Source: JAYEIA01 sp964472505
Lineage (GTDB): Bacteria; Bacteroidota; Bacteroidia; Bacteroidales; JAADGE01
Length of the DNA stretch: 64,000 bases
Direction: 5' to 3'
Assembly: GCA_964472505.1 (NCBI GenBank)
Contig: CAYYQW010000001.1
Location: 1-64,000, forward strand
Of the stretch, positions 25,796 to 34,621 are shown piece after piece. A model generated the notes under the pieces. It searched no databases. It was not told the DNA's origin and saw only the letters and a program-made list of their open reading frames with translations. A program made the position numbers and the translations under genes. Positions within the stretch are counted from its first letter, which is position 1. The number at the start of each line of letters is the position of its first letter.

Positions 25796-26164
25796 TTATG
25801 CAGCCTGTTGGGCTTCTTTTGCTGCCGGGCCTTTGTACTGAGCGCTGCCAAAACCCAGTATCGGATAAAATACAATACCGAGTAAAATAAGCCCGATTGT
25901 GAAACCTTCATCTTTCCCGAAGCTTTTTGAGAGCAGATTGACTGTCCAAATAAGAAAAATGATATTAATAAACGGAATCATGAATAAGATGATCCACCAA
26001 ACGGGTTTTCCTACAATTTCCAATAATACAATAATGTTGTAAATTGGAATAATAGCAGCCCAACCGGGTTTTCCGGCTTTTACAAAAATTTTCCATAAAG
26101 AGGCAATCATCAAAACGACGATTCCCAAATAAATAATAACACCAACAATTCCAAGTTCTTCCAT
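25796..26164 (-). CDS. DUF5684 membrane protein
   Basis: 122 residues with three to four hydrophobic helices: GVIIYLGIVVLMIASLWKIF; the conserved KAGKPGWAAIIPIYNIIVLLEIVGKP; WWIILFMIPFINIIFLIWTV; and a last helix EGFTIGLILLGIVFYPILGFG. The GKPGWAAIIPIYN signature identifies DUF5684, a family of unknown function sometimes linked to signal-peptidase-like genes. Start is the ATG at 26164. Two exact TAnnTTTG elements (minus strand, 26223-26230 and 26231-26238) lie about 60 nt upstream. Confidence 0.75.
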   Translation of the reverse strand: MEELGIVGVIIYLGIVVLMIASLWKIFVKAGKPGWAAIIPIYNIIVLLEIVGKPVWWIILFMIPFINIIFLIWTVNLLSKSFGKDEGFTIGLILLGIVFYPILGFGSAQYKGPAAKEAQQAA

Positions 26165-26343
26165 AAGACAATAATTTAAAATATTCTGCCTACTCTGTCC
26201 AGTTTTCGGCATCCCTGATTATCAAATATACAAAATTAATTTTGTTTTGCACCCCTTAAATTCATAAAAAAGTATCAAAATCGGCCAAATTATTTGACGA
26301 ACAGTCGCTAATCCTACACGAAAAACAATAAACAGCTTTCCGG

Positions 26344-28398
26344 CTATGCTTTCATGCGTGAATTTATAAGCCGCAAACTGATAATTTCAGCTGCCAGAAA
26401 GAGCAAAGCTGCTATGATGAAGAGATTTGTCAAGTCTTTCCCGCCTTTCTTCCCGCCGGCCGTAAAACGAAGCTTTTCTGCTCGGTCGGTATTGATGCGT
26501 ATGTTTTGACCTGCGCTTTCTGCTTTTTCTTTCAGTTCATCTATGGTATAGCAAGCCAAGTCGGATTCTTTACGCTTGTAATTCAATGATATTGCTTTCA
26601 GTTGTTCTCCGGCTTGTGAAATTTGATAATTGCCGGCTTTGGTAATTACCGGCGGCAATGAGAAGATGTTTCGGCCTCTGCTGCCGACACGCTCAAGTAT
26701 AAAATCTTTTTCATAGTCCGGATTTTTCAAATGAACGGCATTTTCGGAAGCAAAATCGGCATTTTCAAGCGTTATATTTAAAATCTCGCCAATATAGTAA
26801 TAATAAGGTTCCGAGTGCCGCTCCAAAAGTACCATATTGTAAATCGTGGGAATCCATAAAGGATGAAATACCATATCGCCGGCTTCTTCATCGGCTGATG
26901 TTACAAAGAAATATACCTGTCCTTTACCGTAAAGCGTTTTTGTAAGAATGCTTTGATTGCGTTCGTCGGCCCATATCGTTTCTTGGAGGCTTTGAATATT
27001 TCCGGTTAGCTTGGCTTTGTTTTGCACAATGGGCAGTCGCGGGTTTTTCTGTTTTCTGTCAAAAACATTTTCATACAGCTCCGATTGGTAAGCCAGGGTT
27101 TTTATTTGCGTTCTCAAGCTGTCGAATCCGGAGATTTGTCCTATTCTAAGCGGTTGCAAAAGCTCATTATAACTTTCTGCATCAATTTCGGAGCCCGTAA
27201 AAATAATGAGTGTTCCCCCTTCCGATACAAAATTGACCAGTTGGCGATTTAAACCGGAAGATACGGAAGCTTCCGAGTTTAAGATAAAAGCATCATAGTT
27301 CGGTATTTCAGATACCTTAAGCTGCGCAGCGGGCGACTGATCAATCAAAAAATAATCATTCTCATCAAAAACCGAACTAATGAAGCGATTCTTCTTGGGT
27401 TCACCCGCTATTAAAACTTTACGATTTCGTTTGATATTTACCGAAAAATAAAAAGCATTGTCAAATGTAACGGGATAGTCATCAATTTCCACTTTGGCAG
27501 TCTGCATTCCGGCTTTGGTATTGGTATATTCCAATATTTCCGTTTTGGACTCGCCGGGCTGTATATCAAAGCTTGCCGGCACTTTTAAACTGTCATTTAA
27601 AAACAGGCGCAAAGGCACTTCGAGGTATTCTTCATCGGAATAATTGGTAATACTTACATGCAATTTTTCATGACGATTTACGGCTCGGTATGGGCTTGAA
27701 AACCAAACGGAATCTATCAGGATATTGTTATCAATTTCAGCATTGAGCGGAATTAATGTGTACTTTAAGGCTGAATCTTTTTTAAGTTTCTCAATATCGG
27801 AAGTCGTTTTTTGAAAATCGGAAATCAAAAAAACATCGGCTGAGACAATGTTTTTATTTTCATTGAGCAAAACCGATATTTTCTCCGTTATTTCACTCAG
27901 GGGCTTTGTGTTGCCGCTGACTTGTGTTTCATATATAAAATCCGACAAAACGGCTTTGGAGACAAAATGTTGATGAGCCGCTTCAAGATCATTATTCAGG
28001 AAAAGAAATTTCGTATTTTCCGGATAAGCTTCCGCTATACTTTCGGCGCGGCTTTTGGCCAATTCATAGAGCTTTCCTTCGGCTCCTTCGGCTTGAGTGC
28101 TGAATGAATTATCGAGCCAAATAATTGCTGCATCTTGCTGTTTGGCTTGATCACCGGCTATCGGGATAAAAGGGCCGGCAAAAGCGAATACCAAAGCAGC
28201 TATGGCAAGCACTCTGAACAGTAATGTTAAAAAATCTTTAAGCTGCCTAACGGCTTTGTTCTGTTCCTTAACCGCTTTTAAAAACTGTATATTACTGTAA
28301 AAGACGGTCTTGTGCCTTCTGAAATTAAACAAATGAATAATAATGGGAATACTGATAAATGCTAAGGCATAGAGGAAATTCGGGTATAAAAATTGCAT
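26344..28398 (-). CDS. BatA-domain membrane protein
   Basis: 684 residues. The N-terminus is the BatA/aerotolerance-regulator domain (MQFLYPNFLYALAFISIPIIIHLFNFRRHKTVFYSN; FRVLAIAALVFAFAGPF) with two membrane helices. A degenerate vWA-like region follows, with DAAIIWLDNSFST where an intact MIDAS would read DxSxS. Long periplasmic beta-rich domains and a C-terminal helix (LTNLFIIAALLFLAAEII) complete it. Such proteins accompany MoxR/DUF58/vWA systems; no MoxR or DUF58 gene is adjacent here. The role in envelope stress or aerotolerance is inferred from the family. Confidence 0.8.
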   Translation of the reverse strand: MQFLYPNFLYALAFISIPIIIHLFNFRRHKTVFYSNIQFLKAVKEQNKAVRQLKDFLTLLFRVLAIAALVFAFAGPFIPIAGDQAKQQDAAIIWLDNSFSTQAEGAEGKLYELAKSRAESIAEAYPENTKFLFLNNDLEAAHQHFVSKAVLSDFIYETQVSGNTKPLSEITEKISVLLNENKNIVSADVFLISDFQKTTSDIEKLKKDSALKYTLIPLNAEIDNNILIDSVWFSSPYRAVNRHEKLHVSITNYSDEEYLEVPLRLFLNDSLKVPASFDIQPGESKTEILEYTNTKAGMQTAKVEIDDYPVTFDNAFYFSVNIKRNRKVLIAGEPKKNRFISSVFDENDYFLIDQSPAAQLKVSEIPNYDAFILNSEASVSSGLNRQLVNFVSEGGTLIIFTGSEIDAESYNELLQPLRIGQISGFDSLRTQIKTLAYQSELYENVFDRKQKNPRLPIVQNKAKLTGNIQSLQETIWADERNQSILTKTLYGKGQVYFFVTSADEEAGDMVFHPLWIPTIYNMVLLERHSEPYYYYIGEILNITLENADFASENAVHLKNPDYEKDFILERVGSRGRNIFSLPPVITKAGNYQISQAGEQLKAISLNYKRKESDLACYTIDELKEKAESAGQNIRINTDRAEKLRFTAGGKKGGKDLTNLFIIAALLFLAAEIISLRLINSRMKA

Positions 28399-28547
28399 GT
28401 TTTGTTCGGCTGTAAGAAATTTAAAAACTCAATAATTTAAACCGCATATTTTATTGACAAAGCAGTTTAGTTTTCAATAGGTTTAACACGATTTTTTTAA
28501 GAAAACCCTGCAGCCGGCTGATAAAGTTTGAGCACGGCATTTTTTAT

Positions 28548-29120
28548 TTAAGTCGGGAATTTTTTATCGGGATTTTTGACTTTTTCGCAAATATCAAAAA
28601 TTGTATCATGCCATGGGAAAGCACCTCTGAGAACATCGTCAAATATGTTATCGGGATTTTCGGCTATTTTTTCATAAATGGAATGCAACTGCAAAATTGA
28701 CGCTTTATGAAATTCAATAATTTCATCATCATTGTTAAAATCCGATAAATCTTTGTAACGTTCCAGCTCAATACCTTCGCCGCCGCGAAATGAGGTATAT
28801 TCGGATTCGTTAAAATACCAATCCGTCAAATTCTTTCGAAAAAAATCAGCGTACTGTTTTCTGAGTTTTTCATTGATACCGTTGGTTCTTATTAAAATAT
28901 TCATTCCGGTTTTATCGTAGTAGTTTTTGCTTTTTTGCTTGAAAAAACCCAGATTGAAACCAAAAATATAAGTCATTTCACCTCGCACATAAGCCAAGCC
29001 TCTAAAATGCCATTCGCCGGAAATACGCTGATGCGTATAAGGACCCAGTTTTTCATTAAAAAAAGGTTTCACCCTACGAAATATTTCTTTTATTCTGTCT
29101 GTTTCAATTGTTGCTTGCAT
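28548..29120 (-). CDS. Hypothetical cytoplasmic protein
   Basis: 190 residues from the ATG at 29120 (MQATIETDRIKEIFRRVKPF); an upstream Met would add 16 non-conserved residues. No signal peptide or membrane segment. It is rich in aromatic and charged residues, with WHFRGLAYVRGEMTYIFGFNLGFF and WYFNESEYTSFRGGEGIELERY, and ends PWHDTIFDICEKVKNPDKKFP. I do not recognise a family. It stands between the BatA and TonB-receptor genes in the same direction, with gaps of 149 and 86 nt. Confidence 0.55.
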   Translation of the reverse strand: MQATIETDRIKEIFRRVKPFFNEKLGPYTHQRISGEWHFRGLAYVRGEMTYIFGFNLGFFKQKSKNYYDKTGMNILIRTNGINEKLRKQYADFFRKNLTDWYFNESEYTSFRGGEGIELERYKDLSDFNNDDEIIEFHKASILQLHSIYEKIAENPDNIFDDVLRGAFPWHDTIFDICEKVKNPDKKFPT

Positions 29121-29206
29121 ACTCAATATTTCTATTCCACTAAAATAATAAAAAAGGACAATATACAACCAATATTTCCATAAGATTTGGATATTTTTTT
29201 ACCGTA

Positions 29207-31642
29207 TTAAAAACGTATTTGAATTTTTAAATTTAACATTCTGGATGTAAGCTTATTGGGCGTAGCATACTGCCCGTAGGTTTCGGAAAAGGGAGCAGCA
29301 GAATTTGGAACCACACGCAACCAATTATATGACACCGTATTTCGAACTTTTAAAAGGTTAAAAACTTCTGCGGTAAACCAGATACTTTCAATAGAATTTA
29401 AAAAATTTACAGACGAAAGGCCTTGGCCGCGCAACAAAACTACCGACCCGCCCAGATCAACACGCTTATAATCCGGTGAGCGCAAAGTGTCGCCGGCTCT
29501 TCCGTCTTCCGGCGGGCCAAACGGAAACGGCGTTCCGTAAACCAAATTCAGGTGTACCTTAAAATTCTCATTCATGGGTAAATAATCCTGAAGGAACAAG
29601 GCTGCATTAACTCTTTGGTCGGTTGGGCGCGGAATGTAGCCAACACCGTCATCTTCGCCTTGGCCGGTGTCTGTAATATTTTCTTCGGTTTTAAGCAGTG
29701 AAAGGCTAAACCAAGAATCAACCCCCGGTACAAATTCGCCGGAAATTTTAAAATCCATTCCCGCAGCATATCCGTTCGAGCGCTGATCGGCATAATATCT
29801 GATGCGGACATTATCCACTTCAAAAGGAATTTGATTTCTCAACACCTTATAATATATTTCGGTATTCAAAACCAAATCGCGTCCCAAAGCTGTAAACCGA
29901 AACTCATCGGCAATTAAAAAATGTATGGATTTCTGCGATCTGCTGTTTTCCACAAGCATTCCGTCAAAAGTTTTCAGCGCCTTGTAAAAAGGCGGTTGGT
30001 AATAATAACCGCTTGAAAAGCGAACGGTATGGTCGGATGCATATCCGGGACGATAGGCGGCCGCTAACCGAGGACTGAACAACAGTTCGTTATTATAAAA
30101 ATTGTAAGTCAGACGCATACCGGCAATCAACTCAAATTCGGATAAAGCCAAATCAAAGTGCAATCGATCCTGCACAAAAGCTGAAATGTTATGATTGAGA
30201 AAATCGTTTTGGTAATGATAGCTTTGGTTTAATAAAATTTGATCGGGATTGTTAGGTATGGAATAACCGGCAGAGTCCAAAAGCTCCCATTGCTCAGTCT
30301 TATCATAAATTTGTTTGGTACGCCAATCGGCACCCCAGCTTAAATAGTGATTATCAGACTTATAAGAACCTTTGTGAACGATTGAAACTATGTGAGTTTG
30401 AAGATTATTGCGCGCATGACGAATAAATTTTCCGACACCCAAATTCAAAATGCTGTCGCCCACATTATCGGAGGACATATCACTTTCCAGTTCATTCAGC
30501 GAATACCGGCCAACAATATCATAGGTTTCATTTTCATCTGCTCGGGTATATGACAGGGCAAGCGATGTACTCAAATCATTGGACGGATGCCAATCCAGAT
30601 TTAAAGCTCCGGTAGCAGTGGTAAATCGGTCGTTTTCTCTTCCGTCAAAATTAACAAAAATACCAAAGGCTTTACTAATTGTTCCAAACTCTGTCCGCCT
30701 GCTAACGGGTACAAAAAGGTATTGGTTGTCGGCTACATTCAATAAAAAATTTAAGTTCCAATCTCGATTTATTCTGTAATCCACAAAGGATTGAAAATCA
30801 ATAAAAGTCGGTTTATAATCGCCTTCGGTATCCAAGGTATTAAGAACAAATTTATTGGTTTTGTAACGCAAGCTGCTGATATGCGACAATTTTTTATCAA
30901 AAGCCGTACCCTGCACAAAACCGGAAGCACCCAGAAAACTTGTGGAAAGCGCAGCTTTAAATTCCGAAGGCTTTTTATAGCGCACATCCAAAACCGATGA
31001 CATTTTATCGCCGTATTTACTCTCAAATCCGCCGGCCGAAAATTTAACGGAAGAAACCATTAGGGGGTTTACAAAACTCAAGCCTTCCTGCTGTCCCGAG
31101 CGTATGAGCTTAGGCCTGTAAATTTCAATTCCGTTTACATAAACTAAGTTTTCATCATAATTACCGCCTCTTACCGAATACTGAGAGCTTAATTCATTAC
31201 GCGCTCCCACCACACCCGGTTGCGTTCTTAAAATATTCTCAACACTTTCGTTCATGGAAGGTATAACGGTGGAAATTTTCGGGTCGATCTTGATACTTCC
31301 GGCAGCATTCAGTTTTTCTCCGTGCACGGTTACGGTTTGGATTTCGGAATCGGCAGTGAGTATGATCTCAGCGGCGGTATATCCGGAAAGTGAATCCAAA
31401 GCAACCAAGCGTCCGATGTATCCCAAACGATTTACAGCCAAGGCATCATAGGTATATGGAAATGAAATTCTGAAAAATCCGGAAGCATCCGTTACAACAG
31501 AAATTTTGCCGTCGGGTGTACTTACGTCGGCATCTTCGAGAGGCGTGCGATTTTCGGACAATATACGGCCTTGAATGTTGTGATTTTGTCCGTAAGCGAA
31601 TCCGGACAGAAAAAGGAAAATAAAAAACAGTTTGAAATTCAT
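29207..31642 (-). CDS. TonB-dependent outer-membrane receptor with carboxypeptidase-like domain
   Basis: 811 residues from the ATG at 31642 (MNFKLFFIFLFLSGFAYGQ signal peptide). Residues about 20-105 form a carboxypeptidase-regulatory-like beta-sandwich (IQGRILSENRTPLEDADVST). The TonB plug follows (VENILRTQPGVVGARNELSS; SVRGGNYDENLVYVNGIEIY; VSSVKFSAGGFESKYGDKMSS), then a 22-strand-type barrel ending in IRF. It is typical of Bacteroidota CarboxypepD_reg receptors. No SusD partner, Fur box or siderophore gene is adjacent, so the ligand is unknown. Confidence 0.9.
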   Translation of the reverse strand: MNFKLFFIFLFLSGFAYGQNHNIQGRILSENRTPLEDADVSTPDGKISVVTDASGFFRISFPYTYDALAVNRLGYIGRLVALDSLSGYTAAEIILTADSEIQTVTVHGEKLNAAGSIKIDPKISTVIPSMNESVENILRTQPGVVGARNELSSQYSVRGGNYDENLVYVNGIEIYRPKLIRSGQQEGLSFVNPLMVSSVKFSAGGFESKYGDKMSSVLDVRYKKPSEFKAALSTSFLGASGFVQGTAFDKKLSHISSLRYKTNKFVLNTLDTEGDYKPTFIDFQSFVDYRINRDWNLNFLLNVADNQYLFVPVSRRTEFGTISKAFGIFVNFDGRENDRFTTATGALNLDWHPSNDLSTSLALSYTRADENETYDIVGRYSLNELESDMSSDNVGDSILNLGVGKFIRHARNNLQTHIVSIVHKGSYKSDNHYLSWGADWRTKQIYDKTEQWELLDSAGYSIPNNPDQILLNQSYHYQNDFLNHNISAFVQDRLHFDLALSEFELIAGMRLTYNFYNNELLFSPRLAAAYRPGYASDHTVRFSSGYYYQPPFYKALKTFDGMLVENSRSQKSIHFLIADEFRFTALGRDLVLNTEIYYKVLRNQIPFEVDNVRIRYYADQRSNGYAAGMDFKISGEFVPGVDSWFSLSLLKTEENITDTGQGEDDGVGYIPRPTDQRVNAALFLQDYLPMNENFKVHLNLVYGTPFPFGPPEDGRAGDTLRSPDYKRVDLGGSVVLLRGQGLSSVNFLNSIESIWFTAEVFNLLKVRNTVSYNWLRVVPNSAAPFSETYGQYATPNKLTSRMLNLKIQIRF

Positions 31643-31801
31643 TATTAATACAGTTTGAAAAAGTCCGTTAAATACAATTGTAATCCGAAGAAAATTCTGC
31701 ACGGCAAAACCACTTCGGTAAATTTTACGCAAAACTATTGAAACTACAATAAAAACTTATTATTTTGCGGTCTATTGTATTAAACTGATAAAAAAAATAA
31801 A

Positions 31802-32212
31802 ATGATTCGTCAAAAAGAAATTGTTTTACGAGCAAAAAGCCGGGGTTTTCACCTTATAGATTCTGAAATCATAGCACAAATACCGGAATTACCCGAAAGC
31901 GGGATACTGCATCTGTTCATCAAGCATACATCGGCAGGCCTGATGCTTAATGAAAATGCAGATCCTTCGGTACGTTCGGATTTTGAACAGATTATGAACC
32001 GGCTGATTCCCGAAAATGAGCCCTACTATACCCACACAGCCGAAGGCAGCGATGATATGCCTTCGCACGTAAAATCGGCCTTAACCGGGAGTAGCCTGAG
32101 CATACCCATAAGTCGGGGACAATTAAATTTAGGTACTTGGCAAGGGATATATTTATGTGAATTCAGAAACAATGGCGGCAGACGAAAAATTACAGTTACA
32201 ATTTACTCATAA
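31802..32212 (+). CDS. yjbQ: YjbQ/UPF0047 family protein
   Basis: 136 residues covering the whole family. Hallmarks: LHLFIKHTSAGLMLNENADPSV (the conserved H-T-S and N-E segments), the middle motif YTHTAEGSDDMPSHVKSAL (H-x-x-E-x-x-D-D-x-x-x-H), and the terminal LNLGTWQGIYLCEFR. Family members have weak thiamine-phosphate synthase activity, and the physiological role is unclear. It is divergent from the TonB receptor. Confidence 0.9.
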   Translation: MIRQKEIVLRAKSRGFHLIDSEIIAQIPELPESGILHLFIKHTSAGLMLNENADPSVRSDFEQIMNRLIPENEPYYTHTAEGSDDMPSHVKSALTGSSLSIPISRGQLNLGTWQGIYLCEFRNNGGRRKITVTIYS

Positions 32213-32322
32213 AAAACTGTCAAAAAAATAAAAATATCAAAAAAAAAATCCGTATATTAGAGCTATAAAAATTTATGCACGGTTTTTGCTTATAAATTTA
32301 AAAAAAATTAAAACCTAAAGGT

Positions 32323-33165
32323 ATGACTAAAAAAAATGACATCATTTTGATACCGACAGACTTTTCAGAAGTGTGTGATAATGCTATTGAGCACGGTGCG
32401 CAATTGGCAGAAAGCCTTAATTTTCGGGTTTTTTTATTGCACGTTATCAATAAAGATACCAACAAATACCTGAAAAACGAGGAACTCAATCGTGAATCTA
32501 TTTCCGAGAAGTTAGAAGCCATAAGTAAGGAGTACGAGAAAAAATATAATGCTCAGGTAGAATACCTGATTAAAAGCGGAAATCTGTTTGAGAAAATCGA
32601 AGATGTTTCCGACAAACTTTCTCCGCGGCTTATTATTTTAGGAACACACGGAAAAGTGGGTTTTCAAAAAATTACCGGAAGTTATGTGCTCAAAATTGTA
32701 ACAGTTACAAGCGTGCCGACCATTATTGTTCAAAAGCGCTCATTCAAAGGCGGATACAAGGATATTGTCTTCCCTATTACATCGCAAACACAAGACCGCC
32801 AAAAACTTAACTGGGCCATACAAATTGCACAAATATTCGGTTCAACCGTTCATCTGATACCCAAATTTGAGTCGGAAAAATTCTATAAGAATCGAATAAT
32901 GGCCGTTACCAAGCAAATTAAAATGCTTTTGGATGAATACGGTATTGAGTTCGTAGATAAAGTATCGGAGCCCGGGGCGGGTAATTTTGCCAAACAAGTG
33001 ATTGATTATGCGGTAGAGAATGAAGCCGAACTGATTATGACACTTGTAAATAAAGACAAAAGCTTTTTCTTCAGCTCTTGGGATGAACAGATAATCTATA
33101 ACTCATCACAAATACCGGTAATTTGTATTAATCCCATATCGACCAAGAAAACTTCGTGGCGATAA
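32323..33165 (+). CDS. Tandem universal stress protein (UspA family)
   Basis: 280 residues with two Usp domains. The first (1-145) has ILIPTDFSEVCDNAIEHGAQLA and the nucleotide-binding-like LIILGTHGKVGFQKITGSYVLKIV, followed by PTIIV. The second (about 148-280) begins KDIVFPITSQTQDRQKLNWAIQIA, ends AELIMTLVNKDKSFFFSSWD and lacks the Gly-rich ATP loop, so it is probably non-binding. It is likely a stress-induced regulator. A terminator follows 23 nt downstream. Confidence 0.85.
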   Translation: MTKKNDIILIPTDFSEVCDNAIEHGAQLAESLNFRVFLLHVINKDTNKYLKNEELNRESISEKLEAISKEYEKKYNAQVEYLIKSGNLFEKIEDVSDKLSPRLIILGTHGKVGFQKITGSYVLKIVTVTSVPTIIVQKRSFKGGYKDIVFPITSQTQDRQKLNWAIQIAQIFGSTVHLIPKFESEKFYKNRIMAVTKQIKMLLDEYGIEFVDKVSEPGAGNFAKQVIDYAVENEAELIMTLVNKDKSFFFSSWDEQIIYNSSQIPVICINPISTKKTSWR

Positions 33166-33188
33166 AATAAAAAAAAAGAATCGGTGGA

Positions 33189-33220
33189 AATCCTTCCCGC
33201 TAAGCCGGAAGGATTTTTTT
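33189..33220. terminator. Terminator after the universal stress protein gene
   Basis: AATCCTTCC/GGAAGGATT, a 9-bp perfect stem followed by a T7 run. It overlaps the end of the convergent M16 gene by two bases. Confidence 0.8.
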
Positions 33221-34520
33221 ATATAGCTTTTGTATCGGCACAAATCACTTCATACATACTGTCTTCGTGTAAATACTTTTGAGCAGTTTGGCGGATTTCT
33301 TCCGGTGTAATTGTTTTCAATCGTTCGATATATTTCATAAACCAAGATTCATCCAAACCGTAAAAGTAAACCGATTTAAATGAACGAGCCGTAGCATCGG
33401 TACCGTCGAAATTCTCAAGTAATGAACCTAAAAGATAATGTTTAACAATGGTCAGTTCTTCGTCCGAAACAAGCTCTTTTCGGAGTTTCCGGAGTTCTTT
33501 CCGAATTTCTTCCACTGCTGCATTAACTGACTTATGCTGTGTTTCGGCCGAAATCAGAAAATAACCCGAAGCAAACAAAGACCCGAGCGAAGAGTATATT
33601 CCGTAGGTATAACCTTTATCTTCACGGATATTAGCCATTAGGCGTGAACCAAAATACCCACCCAAAAGCACATTTACAATACTTAAGTTGATATAATCGG
33701 GATGCGTTTTATTAATGGTTGCTTTTCCTATTCTGAGCGAGGCCTGAACGGCATCTTTTTTATGAACCCGGTGTTGCTTTTGATTAGCCGGTGCTAAATC
33801 CGCATTTGTAAATGAAAAGCCGTCAAGATCCTCAAGCTCAAAAGGCTGCAAATGCTTATCCAATATTTTTTTAATGGAAACATCGGGCCGGCCGGAGAAT
33901 AAGAAAAGTGCTTCTTGCGGCCGATAATATTCTTTATGAAATCGGTGCAAGTCTTCCGGCTGCATTTTATGATAATCTTCCGCTTTTACGGAAATACCGT
34001 AAGGATGTTTTTCTCCGAAAATCACTTCCCAAAAACGGTCGGAAGCTAATTTATCGGTATTTTCTCGTCGTATCAAATAATTTTGATACTGATGCTGACG
34101 CACTATGTTTAATTCATTCTCCGAAAATTTTGGTCGGGTCATCATCTCAACCAAAAGTTCCATGACTTCTCCAAAATGTTTCTTTAGGCTATGTACCGTA
34201 ATCGAGGCCGTATGTTTTCCTACATTCAGATTTAAGTTAGCAGCTAAAAAATCCAATTTTTCGGCCAACTCTTTAGACGTATGCCTTTCGGTTCCTTCGT
34301 CTAACATGGCATTTGTGATATCGGGCAAAATAGGATTTTGGTCTTTAACAGTTCCGGCATTAAAAATTGCTTCAAATCTTACCAAATCAGGTAAACCCTG
34401 ATTAATAATATGAACCGCCTTTTCGTTTGATAAAATGTACTTTTTTGCTTTTGCAATATTTACCGTTTCCGGTATTATAATTTTTGGAGCCTGTGTTCGG
34501 TCTGTTATCGTTTGGGACAT
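33219..34520 (-). CDS. M16-family peptidase-like subunit lacking the zinc motif
   Basis: 433 residues with both M16 half-domains. Where active members have HxxEH, this reads DITNAMLDEGTERH, without the paired histidines and glutamate. The second half keeps the R/Y-type pattern of non-catalytic partners: LGGYFGSRLMANIREDKGYTYGIYSSLGSL. In such pairs one subunit carries zinc and the other completes the chamber. No catalytic partner gene is adjacent. No signal peptide is visible. An exact TACATTTG -7 element lies at 34553-34560 (minus strand). Confidence 0.85.
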   Translation of the reverse strand: MSQTITDRTQAPKIIIPETVNIAKAKKYILSNEKAVHIINQGLPDLVRFEAIFNAGTVKDQNPILPDITNAMLDEGTERHTSKELAEKLDFLAANLNLNVGKHTASITVHSLKKHFGEVMELLVEMMTRPKFSENELNIVRQHQYQNYLIRRENTDKLASDRFWEVIFGEKHPYGISVKAEDYHKMQPEDLHRFHKEYYRPQEALFLFSGRPDVSIKKILDKHLQPFELEDLDGFSFTNADLAPANQKQHRVHKKDAVQASLRIGKATINKTHPDYINLSIVNVLLGGYFGSRLMANIREDKGYTYGIYSSLGSLFASGYFLISAETQHKSVNAAVEEIRKELRKLRKELVSDEELTIVKHYLLGSLLENFDGTDATARSFKSVYFYGLDESWFMKYIERLKTITPEEIRQTAQKYLHEDSMYEVICADTKAI

Positions 34521-34552
34521 ATAATTATTTCAATCATTAAATGGTGAGCTTG

Positions 34553-34586
34553 CAAATGTATAATTTTTTTAAACAAGAAAGCCAAA
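34553..34586 (-). promoter_or_regulatory. Promoter of the M16 gene
   Basis: On the minus strand: TTTG (34586-34583), 22 nt, TACATTTG (34560-34553). The -7 element is exact and the spacing is slightly long. Confidence 0.45.
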
Positions 34587-34621
34587 TGCTTTTGTAAGAA
34601 ATAGCAAATAAAAGAAAAAAG

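Noticed and set aside
29207..31642. TonB receptor as part of a polysaccharide utilisation locus
   Set aside because: No SusD-like lipoprotein, glycoside hydrolase or hybrid sensor gene is adjacent.
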